From contig JAEMWC010000249.1 of NCBI GenBank assembly GCA_016490735.1, forward strand, positions 356,001-420,000: a DNA stretch of 64,000 bases, in the 5' to 3' direction. Of this stretch, positions 34,239 to 47,139 are shown piece after piece (the stretch's first letter is position 1; the number at the start of each line of letters is the position of its first letter). The notes below the pieces were generated by a model. The model did not search any database and was not told the origin of the DNA. It saw only the letters and a program-made list of their open reading frames with translations. A program made the position numbers and the translations under genes. This stretch comes from Pachyseris speciosa (lineage: Eukaryota; Cnidaria; Anthozoa; Scleractinia; Pachyseridae).

Positions 34239-35397
34239 AAGCTCAGGGGCGTAGCTACCCGTGCACACGCACATGCGTACCTGAAAAAGTCGGGTGAAAA
34301 AATAAAAAGGTAAATAAATAAAGATAATTATTTCAGCTTAAAAGCTCAATTTATTCATTTAACTATGTTTCTTTGAAATGTTGTTGATAAAAGAACAGAC
34401 GGTGTTCATTTCATAATTTGGTGACACCAAATGTCGGTTTCCAGAGAGAAGCGACGTGACTCATTGACCGAATGGGAAAAACGCGATCTGAAAGCAAGCG
34501 GGATGGTAAAGAATGAACGCATTGTGGTCACCTCGTTTTATGGTCTTGAATTGGCCTGTTTTCGCTGCGCTAGGCTTTCCATGGCCAAACAATCAAAAAC
34601 AGATTATTACTTTTCCATCGGCACTGACAGAATGAGAAAGTAGGATGAAGAAACTGAAGCTTCAGTGGCATGACGAGCCTCAAGACGCCACTTCGAAGGG
34701 TCATGTCAGATGCAAGGTCACCCTCGCTATCTGTAATACATTTCCACAAATATAAGGAAATCGACTTTAATGAGGTCATTTCTGAATTTGTTGGAAAACC
34801 AGTTGTAGCTTGTGTACAGTAGGAGACCAGGGTTGGCGCAGTGGTGAGAACGCTCGCTTTCCACCAATGTGTCCCAGACTCGGCGTCACAAGTGGGCTGA
34901 GTTTGTTGGTTCTCTACTCTGCTCCGAGAGCTTTTTCTCCGGGTTCTCCGGTTTTCCCCTTTCCACAAAAACCAACATTTGATTTGATTTGAATTGATTC
35001 TTCTTTATTTAGAGTTGATTTGATTTAGTTTCCTCAATTAGTAGAGCATCTGTGCTCGGCTAGCGTGCAATTATATAGGTGCTTTACAAGGAAATCAATG
35101 CCTGTCAAAAACAATGTGGTAGACAGTGGTAAAAAGAAAAGTCTGAGATTCCACTAACTTTTTAGCTCAATTAATGTAAGCGACCGAAGTACTTCAATAA
35201 ACTCAAAAGCAACAAAGAATTTCACAACTTTTTATTTCATATCAATTAAGAACGCTGACGCTCAGAATTCTGATGGTAAAAGAAGAGTTAATGAATGCAC
35301 GTGAGAATGTTGGAGACTTGGGGGGAGAAAGGCAGATTTGGAAAATTGTGCGTACCTGTGGAAAAATCCTAGCTAAGCCCCTGAGCTGGCCATCATG
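34239..35397. mobile_element. Non-autonomous DNA element with CAGGGGC ends, holding a SINE
   Basis: Left end CAGGGGCGTAGCTACCCGTG and right end CTAGCTAAGCCCCTG are inverted copies, with AGCT on both outer sides (a possible 4-base duplication). The interior has a 70-codon frame (34431-34643) without a recognisable domain. SINE copy C (34822-35066) interrupts it. The sequence resuming at 35068 matches the partial copy at 16906-17250. Confidence 0.6.
34822..35066 (+). mobile_element. tRNA-derived SINE, copy C
   Basis: Plus orientation. The head reads AGGGTTGGCGCAGTGGTGAG (A-box-like), then GACTCGGCGTCACAAGTGGG, and the body ends with TAGTAGAGCATCTGTGCTCG. It is the only copy of this family in the window in this orientation. 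Confidence 0.75.
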
Positions 35398-36447
35398 CCG
35401 ACTCAACGACTAAACAGTTTGCGGTGATTTGGATGTGTTATCACATATCGTTCATATACTGTACAGGAGTGCGCTTATCTAAGTCTTTTAAAAGGAACTA
35501 AGGTTTATCTCTGGAATAAGTTGAATCTTACGTTGTCGGGTATATAACGCGCTCATTGTCACATAAAACAAAATTAAGTAAGTAATTTTATTTTTCCACA
35601 TATCGCATATGAGCGAAGGCTCGTTTAAATGAAAATGTGCCGTACAAAGTGAAATTACAATGGGATAACTTATATATACATAAGCAGTTCATTGTTTGTT
35701 GATATATGTCACTAGTCTTTTCTCTTGTGTCTTTCCTATCACCTAATCTGACGCAGACGCTTGTCCCCGAACCCAATCTCAAACCTCCTGTGCTACTAAC
35801 CCTGCCTAGGTCAGCTTGTTCTCACCCCACCTAACCTCCTCTCTAAAATGTATCTTGTAGCGCTGTGCTATTATAAATGCTGTATTATACTGTTTTTATC
35901 CTGTATTCTATAACAAACGCCACTTTGTAACGACTTGTTTATCCGCCTTTGCCTCTTTCCATAATTTTGGTTGTGCACCTATATAAAGTCACAGATAAAA
36001 ACGGTCCACTTTGAGTAGCATTTTCTTTCTATCTTAGTTGCGTTTTTTATTTACTGTGAATGTAAAGCCTAATCGGTTTGAAACTGCTAGGCTTTGTTCT
36101 CGTTTTGATCTCAACTTTATTTTCCTACCAACACAATCTTTCAGAAGTCTTTTATTTGTCCTTATTCCTGGCCTGCCTAGATTAGCTATGCAACCTGCGG
36201 GTCAGGTAATTCTATAAATATCTATTGAAAACGCTGTCAATAAAACTGATCAACTCCATCAACTTCGAATGAAGAATGATCCTCGCTGTTGTGAACGCAA
36301 TTTATGCAATTGCGTAAAGAAGCCCATCAACTTCGGTTTACCTCAATGTCGCTACGTTTTTCCAAGGCGCGCAAAACCACCAGATGAGTCTCTACTGTGG
36401 GTATGACCCTGACAACTTTCGCGCTGCAAACAAGACAGATCACGAAA
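35398..36447. other. No gene recognised
   Basis: Frames up to 64 codons only. No domain or repeat end identified. Confidence 0.4.
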
Positions 36448-37812
36448 ACTATAAGTAGTGTATTAGGGACCGGTTACTCCGTTTTTTTGCTGTGGTTTCT
36501 CATTAAATTGCTGTGGAATACATTAATGTCGATGACGTAATTATAGTGGATGTATTTCTTTACACAACAGAGACAGTGGATGAATTCCTTAGGATAATAA
36601 CAGTGGATGTATTCCTTTACATAACAGAGACAATGGATGTCATCTATTCGAGAAACCGCTTGGTTCTGACTGTTCTTTTATTAAGCGGTAGTTCCGTTCA
36701 CACAACTAAAACACACACATGACAGACATTTTAACCGAAAACTCTCTATTCAATCCCGACTGGTTGTTACAAAACTGCGTTCTCTTCCATCTCAATACTG
36801 AAAATCCCGATGCTATCTGACCTCTCAACTATGAGTAGTGTATTAGGGACCGGTTACTCCGTTTTTTTGCTGTGGTTTCTCATTAAATTGCTGTGGAATA
36901 CATTAATGTCGATGACGTAATTATAGTGGATGTATTTCTTTACACAACAGAGACAGTGGATGAATTCCTTAGGATAATAACAGTGGATGTATTCCTTTAC
37001 ATAACAGAGACAGTGGATGTCATCTATTCGAGAAACCGCTTGGTTCTGACTGTTCTTTTATTAAGCGGTAGTTCCGTTCACACAACTAAAACACACACAT
37101 GACAGACATTTTAACCGAAAACTCTCTATTCAATCCCGACTGGTTGTTACAAAACTGCGTTCTCTTCCATCTCAATACTGAAAATCCCGATGCTATCTGA
37201 CCTCTCAGCTTTGGCGATGAGAGATGTGAGAGAGAAAATAAATTTTTAGCTAACTTTTCTTGTTTTCCGCTCCGTTAGTCACGCACGCGTTATGCAAAAC
37301 GGATCTCAGCTCTTCTCTCAACCCTATATTTGCATACAAACTCTAAAGTAAAAAAGCCCATGGGACATCCTTGAAACCACTGCCATTCAACAACGACAAT
37401 AGACGGCTTAAGTTGTTTGGAACGATCAATATAAACACGCGACTAATATGAATTACACGTTTCTTTCGAGACAAACATAAACTTTATTGTCTTTTCTCAG
37501 CGAATACAGAAACAATACAGAAAGTGATTTGAAATGAATAAATGTCAGTCATCCTCTTAAAATTCGTGTGGAGGAAAATTCAATACTCTTCATCTTCGCT
37601 TGGAAGATAATGACTCTTCTTAAAAGTTTCTGAATCAAAGTGTTGCACTGCGTGACAACAAGAATGTTTTGGAACAACACGTTTCTTGAATCATTATTAG
37701 CGAATACAGAAAGATTAAAATACACAACGAATAAAAATCAATCAAGTTTCTCTATACTGCAAAAGACTTTAAACTTTCCCTCGCCGGTCCCTAATACACT
37801 ACTACTATGTTA
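36448..37812. mobile_element. Non-autonomous element with AGTAGTGTATTAGGGACCGG ends
   Basis: The 20-base left end (about 36454-36473) and its reverse complement (about 37786-37805) are perfect copies. ACTATA lies just outside on the left and ACTATG on the right, a likely 6-base target duplication with one change. No transposase is visible. The left 380 bp, terminal repeat included, is present twice in tandem. About 1.36 kb. Confidence 0.65.
36451..37207 (+). repeat. Near-identical 380-bp tandem duplication
   Basis: Positions 36451-36830 and 36831-37207 differ at only a few sites (for example ACAATGGATG versus ACAGTGGATG in the matching frames). Each copy carries the same 69-codon frame (36513-36722 and 36893-37102) made of repeated GTGGATGTATTYCTTTACA words. 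The near identity implies a recent duplication or an assembly artefact. Confidence 0.9.
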
Positions 37813-40516
37813 CTGTTTTAGTCAATTATATTTACTTGTCTGAGACATGTGCACTGGGCTATATTGGTATGACGTTATTTTTATGATGTCTTCGGTCATT
37901 TTCTCTTCCGGAATGTTTTCATTGCAACACGTGCGATTCTAAGGTTCGAATAAAGGAAACCTTCTTAGCCAACCTGCTTCTATTCACTTTGTGTTGGAAA
38001 CTGCAACTTTCAAGGCTTAAAATGCACAAACTAGACACTTGCGTTTGCGTATTCAGTCCAAGCTTTCTAAAAAACTTTTAACGAAGGTAACCGCATTTAG
38101 TACAAATTGCATTCAGTTTATCGGCAAATTTGGTCGGATTCAAACGAACTGTCTACAAACTTTATTTCACGGTGAGAGAATTCGAAGCCGACTGAAGAAA
38201 GCAAAAGTGTGTTTTTCTTGCTAAGTGACCTCTCGGACACTGACGCAGCTCAGGACGACACCATATCAAATGTGTGCGGTTGCGAAACAGAATTTCCGTC
38301 GGCCACGGCCATTAACGAAACATTTGTGTTCCTGAAGCTCCGTCTCTTACGAGAGAACACACTAGTTGACGCTTTTAATTAATTTCTGAAAAAGAGACTC
38401 CGACTCTCGAACAAAGGACTCCAATCTAGCTGCCTTTCTTTCTTTCTTTCTTTCTTTCTTTTTTTTTTTTCTTTTTTATTTATTTATTTTTTTTTGTTGT
38501 TGTTGCTTTTTTCTTTTCATTAGTTATCTTTTTCACCTTGAAACTGAACTGCCCGGAACTGCGTTCTCCTGCGAGCCACTCCTACAATCGATTTTTTCTT
38601 TTTGCCGATGTCGCCGTATTGAGAATGCCCTCAAGCCATTTCTTTCCTTGCAGTCGGACGAAAAAGACGTGAGATGTTTGCCGAGTATTAGTCATGTTAT
38701 AACAAGAGAAGAATTCGGCGGTTTTAGCGTTGCTTGTTTTGAAGGACATTGCGTCTCGCAATTTACGGGGCTAAAACGATAGGGAAAAATCTTTCCAGGG
38801 TCATTTAGCTCTGGCTTCGCGGATATTAACTAAAAGATCCGTTTCTTACCTTTCAGCAAGTAAAGGTTGCTGTATGGATAACACCAAAAAAGTAAGCCGC
38901 CAAATCATTTTTGAGGCCGTGAAACGTCTACGAAATAATGTCTTTTTTCTCGCACCAGACTGGATATAAACGCGTCTAGTATTTCTGTTTTTACGTCAAT
39001 ACGTGTATTTACCATGTTAATGAAAAACGTTTGAGTTACCCAGCTAAACTACCTCACCTTATGCTTCGGTAGCCACTTCATTTAAACAAATGGCCGCATA
39101 CGTTAGTATCCCATTAAAAAACATTTTATGATTAAATAAAGCCCGTCAAGTTTGTTTTAAAGCTGTGTAAATCTTATGCAGAACGTTTTTAACGCTATTT
39201 GCGATCGTTACCAAAGCACGACAAAATGTTTTAAAAAATGAACAAAACCCATTTCAGTTAAGATCTTCCGTACCCATTGAGCGTGTTACTGCCTTAAATC
39301 CATCAACGCAATTCTGTTTTCGCTACCAATAATAAACAATTATAGGACGAGGTTGAGCAAAATATAGTGATTTATCAGTGGCGAGCAGTTCGATTATATG
39401 CCGAAGCCGAAGGCTAAGGCAAATAATTGATCTGCGAGACATTGGCAAATGACGATATTTTGCGAAAACCGAGTTCAATAATAATTTTATCATTCGATCA
39501 CCGAGCTTGTTTTCATAATTATTTTCGGGAAGCGTTTTCACTGAATTTGAAGAGCTTGGACGCCTGGACACAACTACGCATGAGCAGAATATTATTTACA
39601 GCAGAATCACAGTTGGACGGTACTGCGCACGACCAGACCATTATTTGAAGGCAGTTATTTGTAGGTCACGTGGTAGGCTCTGGGCCAATGAAAAGGAAGG
39701 GAAAAAAGTATCGAATGATAATAGTAAATGAGTGACGTGCTCAATACTACAATAACTGTAGTTAATTCCAAAAGTTGCACAGGTTAACAAACTTGCTTAT
39801 TTTGAATAAAGAATAAACTAAGATGATAAAAAAGGAAAAATCGTTCCTTTTTCAAGTTAGCATAGAGATATATCTTCTGTTTATCAGTATAGTATAGTAT
39901 TTTATACGCGAACTGGAATCATTAAGAAAGTAACTAAGCAACGTTTGGTCGTGTTTTTCTTTCTTTCTTTCTCTGTGCAATGTACCGTTTATAGAAAATG
40001 ATTAAAACCATAAACGTTTCTTGCAATAAAAACAACTTTGCAATAGCAATTACAATTTTTCAACAGCAAAAAATGTAGGTGGTTTGGAGGAAAACTTTTT
40101 CCGATTGGGATATTCTTTCGTTTATTCGTACACAGATGAAAAAGGCGCATAAAACCTGCCTAGAGAGTTTCCCAAATGCGAAAGCGAAATACGTACACAG
40201 CAGTGGTAGTAGAAGTAGTAGTAGTAGTAGTAGTTCTAGAGCAGGGTTCCAATGCTTTACATTTCTTCTTGATCCATTATTATCATTACTTCATAGTTTG
40301 AGAACACGAGGTTTCGATGAGTCAACATAGTCGGTTAAACTTCGCTGTCACTTAAAAAAGTAACAATATGACACTTTCCGTGTACTGTACACATTCATGT
40401 GATGAAAATCGTCCGCCTTGGAATTTTACTTTTCTTCAGTGTAAGACCTCCACTGTTAGTTGAGGCTCATAGCTAGTAAGGGGAGGTGATTAGGAGGAGA
40501 TTTGAGAGTAAATAAA

Positions 40517-40517
<1 letters not shown>
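37813..40517. other. No gene recognised; CTTT microsatellite
   Basis: A CTTT/T-rich run lies at about 38438-38510 and an AGT run at about 40203-40232. Frames reach 83 codons without a recognisable domain. Confidence 0.4.
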
Positions 40518-40568
<51 letters not shown>

Positions 40569-40569
40569 T
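40518..40569. repeat. (ATT)n microsatellite, probably a LINE tail
   Basis: About 17 ATT units at the 3' side of a minus-strand LINE fragment. Confidence 0.9.
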
Positions 40570-40837
40570 AGAATTTAGCACAGGGATTTTCCCTGGGAAG
40601 AAATATCCAGTCAAGTCTCATCCCGAGACCTCAGACTTCCAGCACTCTTCTGAGGATATGTGCCGATCCGAGGATTGCCGACTTTTGCATCGTTCTTGTT
40701 CGGTTTTTAATTCCTAATTGCTCCAAGTGGCCTGCCAGCTTCTTTGACACTGAACCTAATATGCCTACAACCATTGGCACCACTTTGTTCTTGATTTCCA
40801 GATCCTTTTAATCTCTCTTGCCAGGTCTTGGTACTTT

Positions 40838-40838
<1 letters not shown>
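40570..40838 (-). mobile_element. LINE 3' fragment (C-terminal coding remnant)
   Basis: Read on the minus strand and allowing frame breaks, it shows KYQDLAREIKRIWKSRTKW, LGIKNRTRTMQKSAILGSA-type and HILRRVLEV-type blocks. These match the C-terminal region of a LINE-like reverse transcriptase family recognised from other invertebrate genomes. It is flanked by ATT microsatellites on both sides. Confidence 0.55.

Positions 40839-40897
<59 letters not shown>
40839..40897. repeat. (ATT)n microsatellite
   Basis: About 19 ATT units at the 5' side of the LINE fragment. Confidence 0.9.
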
Positions 40898-40898
<1 letters not shown>

Positions 40899-43800
40899 AA
40901 GTGAAACCGGAAATAACAATATATAATTATATATCCCATAAAAAGGTAGATATAAGGCAAAGAAACAAATGATGGTCGAAAAGGGTAACTTTTAATGCCA
41001 TATATTATGGCGAGACATGACTAACCTTCTTCAGGGGCAACACTGAAGCAAAGTAAAAATGGAGAAAACGGTTACAATACAGAAATAGAAATAATAGACG
41101 TGTACTAAAGCGGCTACCAAAAAAGTGGCATTCCCAAGGTGGTAAGAACAATGATAAGTTGTGATGAATTTGCAATTTTGTTAGACTCTGCAACAAAGTT
41201 AAGACATAAGTAGATACTGCTACGTAAGGCGTAGAACCAGAAGAAAAAAGTACAATCAGTTGAAGGTTCAGAACCCCTGCCCCACCCATTCATGCACTAC
41301 TGACTTATTATTTAGACCTTGTAGACATTGTTTCTCTCACTTACCTTCTCATGGTTTTGAAAGTTATTTGTTGCTGAGGCAGCAAGCCAGAGCTTACTAA
41401 TAAATGTAAAAAAAAAATGGTTGTATTGAAATTTGGGGGTTAAATGTTGTACAGACGGAAGATTGTATTCATATTTTTGTGGATATTTATTATGAGTGGG
41501 CTTGGATCGAGGCAAGTGTATTTGTACTTCTTTGGGAAAATAGTTGACAATTTTTCTTTATTATTTTTTGCATATTAATTCATCCATACCAGAAATCACA
41601 AGTGTTGTTGAGAAAACACGCCTACCGCTCTTGTTCTGACAGTTTTTTTAGTTCACGATAAACCAAAACTTAAATGTTTTGCAATTTTTTTCTGTGGTTA
41701 AATTACGAAGGAAGACATTGCCCGCTATGTTTGTCATCGAATCGTAGATTCTCCACACCTCGCGATTCACACGTCATTTTGTTTAACCAATCACAGAAAG
41801 TGAATCGACCTTCTGAAACGAAGCGACGGTTTGCTTGCGACAGCGCTGTAGCTGTGGTGAAAGTGGTATTTGCGGTCAAGTTTAACAAAGTAATGGGAAA
41901 TTTCTAGTCCGAAGCTTAACTACATTCAAAACGGTGAAATGATTGTGAAATTTGGTTCATCCTGTCTCATAAAACCTTAGACCAAGTCAGTGGATGAACG
42001 AGCACATGAAAGCTGTGCGATACCTCGTTCGACTCTCTCGTTCCGCCACTTCGACTAGGTCACCTGAAGATGTGTTAGACTGTGAAAATATTTTTAACTG
42101 GCCACTCTGGGAAAAATGATATCAAGGCTTGATGGACGGCTTTTTGGATGTATCTAAAGCGTTGTGAAAGGGATTGTATTCGCGCCGCGACTGCATTCGA
42201 CAACACATAAATTTTCCCGCTGTGCTTTGAGCATGACTAAAGACGAAGGATGTGCGATTTACGCAGTGGCCCGATGTAGCCTTTTCGACGATTGGAGAAG
42301 GTATTTACCGTTGCCCTTTTATTTAGTCGTTTTCTTCAAAAAAACTTACGGTCAACCGATAAGCCAGATAAGCGTTGTCTTTGTTTATGTGCCCAACTTT
42401 TGTATGGCACGGCAAGAAGTTAAGCCTACTCTCAAATTTGGTTTTCAAGTTTATCGTCAGTTTGTTTTTGAAGAAGGTTTTCAGGATTTCTGTGTTGGAC
42501 CCATTCTTATAGCAAGTTACATTTTAATTTCCCCTCAAAAAAAATAATTAGATTCAAATGAAATTTACCGTAAGCTTAAGCTTATAATTTAAACATTGTT
42601 GTAAAAAGGTTTTTCCTCAGACTACCATTGTAAATAGGTGCCACAAACCAGAAGCGTAACACTTTGTAAAACTGCCAAATCTATTAAAACAATTATTTGC
42701 TAATCTTTCTTTTTTTTTTTCGACTGGTTCTTGGTCGGTTTTGACATAAACTTAAGTACTTGACGTCTTCAGAGTTATTAAGCTTAGGTACTTTCCGCGT
42801 TTAGCGCGCACGTACACGAACTCGCACAAACAGCCGTGATTTTAAAACTTTTCTCTGTTTCTGCTGAATCTTTGACATACAATTTTTAGTTTTATAAAAT
42901 TGAATTAAATTATGTGAACCCCCATGCATTACAACCTCTGTGAAAACGTTTTTTGTAGTACAGTAATTTTCAGATACAACAAAATGTTTCGCCACTCAAA
43001 TTAAACTTATGTGTCGGAATCGTGTAATTCATTAGGGTAATCCATTTGAAAGCACGAACTGTTCCAGTATTTGTTTATGCGCAACTATTTCTCTTAGGCC
43101 AATACTATGAATAATGGCTTTATTGTACACTTTGTTATAATTGTAATAGGGAATTTAGTTCATGGACAGTATAAAATAAAGTTTTGATGTCTGTGCGAAA
43201 AAGGTAACGTTTTAAGTTCCGGTTGAAAATAAAGTAATCATTTATTCCGTCACTGTTTAAGATACGTTTTTAACCTTCAAATATCGTATTTAGTAAAATT
43301 ACTGAGCTTGCATCGGTTGCCTTAAACAACTTAAATTGTTTCATTTAATGTTAGCATTAATTTGATTTCATTCGCATTGCTGCAACTTCTAGGTTAAGTT
43401 TTATAATTTCAAGAATTAAACAACACTTTTTAGGTGGGAAGTGCATTTAAGTGTACCACAAACGCGCTTTTTTTTTGTTTTGTTTTTTAACAAACAGCAA
43501 CAACTATCTGTATCAACTTACCTTCTCAAGTATACATTGTCCCTGAGCAGACAGCAGCCATAAAAAAAATATTTAAAAAAGTCGCCAAAAGTTCCTTTTA
43601 AAGAAAATGCAAGTCCAGTCTGTTGTCCAGTCCTTGGAATTTTTTTTTTTCTAGCTAACCTTTTGTGGCGCGGCGTCGCAGTGAACAAAAAGCGCGCGAA
43701 AGAATAGCCTCGTTTTCGTTCTTTCCTCCAGGCCCTCTCCTCTGAAAAAAATATTAAACATCGATCCTCGCCAAAAGCAATTGAAATTAGAAGAAACTGA

Positions 43801-44040
43801 CAAAGCCATCATAAAGAGCATACTCTCAAGCCTTAGGCAAAATTTTCTTTTATTCCTACCTCAAATGGTCGTTGAGCAGGAAGCTGACAAACTTTTCAGT
43901 TAGATTTTCTACTGCCGCACTTTTTTAGGAAAAAGTAATCATGGCCATTTTTTAAAACACTATTTATTAAACTACAACTTCGCTTAAAAATATTCTTGGA
44001 GAAAGGTTCTAGTAAACTTTTAGAGCGAATATTAAACTTC
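40898..44040. other. No gene recognised
   Basis: The longest frame is 127 codons (42164-42547, plus). It has no recognisable domain, no signal peptide and no visible exon partners. The rest is AT-rich intergenic sequence. Confidence 0.4.
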
Positions 44041-44050
44041 GGTCCGTTCT

Positions 44051-44072
44051 GGTCACGTGACCGATGACGTCA
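44051..44072. promoter_or_regulatory. E-box plus CRE pair, first copy
   Basis: The 12-base palindrome GGTCACGTGACC is followed by TGACGTCA, with 11 bases from the start of CACGTG to the start of the CRE. The second copy at 44344-44364 has identical spacing. These are canonical sites for bHLH-Zip and CREB/ATF factors, but no gene is adjacent. Confidence 0.35.
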
Positions 44073-44343
44073 CAGCATTAAAAATGACAAAAATGTATAT
44101 TTCATAAAAATATCTACCAATATCCAAAGTTTTGTTTCCTCGCGTTTAATGCAACGAGAGATAGCACTTGTACCCAGACTCCCACTTTTTGAAAATTGTA
44201 TATACCTCCCTTAATATTTATATTTTGTTCGGTACCCGGGCAGTCCGAAATGGCTCACACCATTGTGCTTCAAACCACGTTGACTGCTTTTTCAATAACA
44301 AAATAATTTCGTCACAGTGAGCAAAAACGCACTTGTGAGCAAA

Positions 44344-44364
44344 GTCACGTGACCAATGACGTCA
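44344..44364. promoter_or_regulatory. E-box plus CRE pair, second copy
   Basis: GTCACGTGAC then TGACGTCA at the same spacing and orientation as 44051-44072. The two may be parts of a dispersed repeat rather than an enhancer. Confidence 0.35.
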
Positions 44365-47139
44365 TCGCCCTTAGTCTTGTACAATAATTAGTTTATGGTA
44401 AGACTTATTTCTAGACAACGTGGGGATCTTGCTGCCCTCAAACTGACCAAGTTATTTGGGATTGACGATTTTCCAGCTGCAAAGAATTCTGGGAAGGTTC
44501 TTATTATAATTATATATTGTTATTTAATTTTATTATTATTCAGTCTGAAAGATGGCAATTGAGTTGGCTGCCAGGGCTCAGTTGCAGGTAGCTTTATAAA
44601 GCGGATAAGTTGCTATCCAACAGATAAAGTAAAGATAAAATAAACTGTAACTAATAGACATTTATCCACTGAATAACATTATCCCTCTTTGAACAATTGT
44701 GGTCGACGGTCGTTGTAATCGTTAGAATGTGTTCAAGGAAGGGACGATCGGTGCTCTATGGCAAAACTTTACCAACTAGGATTTAATTTTTCGTATAATT
44801 TTTTTGAATTTCTCTTGTTTATCAATTACAACAGAGTAACTCTTTTTTTTTTCTTTTTTTTTTTTCAAATGAAACTTTCATTTCAATTGTATTGGCGAGT
44901 GACTAAATGGATAGAATCGTAAGTTACAAAAGCCTTGTCAATAGTGGTACATAAAATTCTATTTTGTACTTTTCAATAAGAGCTAATAACAATGATTATT
45001 CAAACAGAAGTAGAAGTTCATAACCTGCAGTCCATTACTCAAAACGTTAGAAGATTTTTTCGTCCCAGAATTTTTTAGGTTCGTTTCTCATCGATTGATG
45101 GTAGGTTTTCAAACAAACTAAGCAGAAGTATTTTTTTTTTCCTTTTTAAGAGTTCATTGAAAATCGACTGTATGTTAAGGAAAACTGCGCACGTGTAATA
45201 GCTTATCGAGCCCTAAATATTTTCCGGAGAAATGAATGACAAACGCCGCCTGGTAATAATAAACCAGAATTAGCACCAGAACCACGGTTCTATATATTTC
45301 ATTCACAGAGTTCATATGCTGGCCATGGTCCTCTTGCATGCGTCTTTGGTCCTCCTGCGGATTTTAAATTCCCTAGTTTGATGATAGGAACAGCGAAGTG
45401 AAGCTCCTGACGTGGCGAAATTTAAACTGAAGCCTTGCTGTAGGGAATCGGGATTCGTTCTTAATTCACCACGTCTCCGTATTTTCTGTACAACGCTCAA
45501 AAACAGGTGTTTGCAACAAAGATTGGTGTATTTAAAACTAGCCTGTCAAAATTCCAGTTAGGAGTCCTGGGCCTCAAAACTGTATGACGATAGCCTGCCA
45601 AGCGAAAAGCAAAAAGGCTCCAAACAAGTTTCAAACACAACAGGTTTGTCACGGATCAACAATATGGCACCAGCGTATTCCTTAAATAAACAATACCTCA
45701 CCTCCTATCTCTCACAAATGGAACAAAAATACATCAAAACAAATCAGAAAAACTGCTTGTGCCACTTTTCAACGTGAATGTTTAATAGTCTATTTTTGCG
45801 TGAGAAGAGCACTTCATCGTTTTTGATCGGGAAACGTTACTGGCTTTAAAGTGGAATATATTTACATGGTCTCTGGCCCTCGTCGTCCACGTTATTATTA
45901 GGTAAGTACTATTTACTTCTTATTAAGTCTTCTAAAGCCGGTTTCATGTGACAAACACTTCAGTTAAATTACAGAATCATCGCAAGATACCGTCATAAAA
46001 TTTGCAAATCGTTGGATCGAATGCAACAACACGAGTATTAAAAGTGAAAGGCACGGTCCATAAGAAGAAAAACTGATTAGACGAGCGCTTGGTCGTAAGC
46101 CATAGTCGCGTCACGTTTATCTTTATAAGAAAAAGTTCATTTCCACTAAATGTTGTCGTTCCATTCTAAGACCGTAAAATAACGTAAATAAAACGTTTCC
46201 TACGAAAACTGGACAAAATTTCCATGATCGTTGAGATCGTGGTTGAAAAATGAAGATAAGTGACCTTTTACGACATTCTACCCAGCACGTGATACCTGTG
46301 CTAGATGAATGTAAACAAAGACCTGATAATTTAGAGAAGAAACCAATTTTAGACCCTCTTTTTTGTCTAACAAGCTTTTTTTCTGGTAACTACACCAGGT
46401 ATAGATGTCATTTAAAAGAAATTTGAGATTGGACGTTACTTTCACTACCAAGCGTATATACTCAGTCTTAAATTTATGGAGTAAGTACTAGCTTTTAGGA
46501 CCTTTTAGTTGTGGATTACAATCCTAAAGAGCAAAAAATATTCGCTAAATAATTCGCTAACTATCAGATCTCTATATCAACTTTCCATATACTCGAGTCT
46601 AGCATAATCGATAGCGATGTTTTTTTATGCAAAAGCTTACTTACTATCACTGGCTGTGTATGTCAGAGCTATGCTATGTTTTTATCCAATGAGAACAGTC
46701 AGTCATGGTGGTACGTCACACACCTCAACTTCAAAAACTTTGATATTAAGTTTAGTAGTCCATCTAGTACTTGTGTACATTTGTCAGTAATACGTTTTTA
46801 TTATCGACACCTACAAGGGTACCGATTTTATTGGGTCCAGTTTATCGAGGTTATTAATATTAGACACCGCACTAAAATCAATAACAACATGACAACCAAG
46901 GGCCGTGTTATACGAAGCGCCGTTATGAAGGACACAATTTATGGAAGGCTGTTATTGTTGTTGTTGTTTTTGTTTTTGATTTTGTTGTTATTGTCGTTGT
47001 CGTCGTTGTTGATGGTGATTCTGGAAATTTACTGTAAAGCGCTTCTAGACGAATAGTTAAAGCCGACAACAGACATCGTCTTAACAAGCTTCAGTAAGAA
47101 GTCGTGAGATACGGAAAATTTGTATTGCAAATCAAACGT
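44365..47139. other. No gene recognised; small foldback at 45408-45474
   Basis: GACGTGGCGAAATTTAAACT pairs imperfectly with TTAATTCACCACGTC about 45 bases on. A 126-codon plus frame (46676-47056) is partly low-complexity (GTT-rich) and shows no domain. Confidence 0.4.

Noticed and set aside
38438..38510. CTTT and T runs as a possible CRISPR-like or regulated array
   Set aside because: Simple microsatellite without spacers.
42164..42547. 127-codon open frame on the plus strand
   Set aside because: No recognised domain, no signal peptide, no splice partners and no homologous feel; length is within chance for 64 kb of AT-rich sequence.
46676..47056. 126-codon open frame on the plus strand
   Set aside because: The second half is a GTT-rich low-complexity run and no domain is visible.
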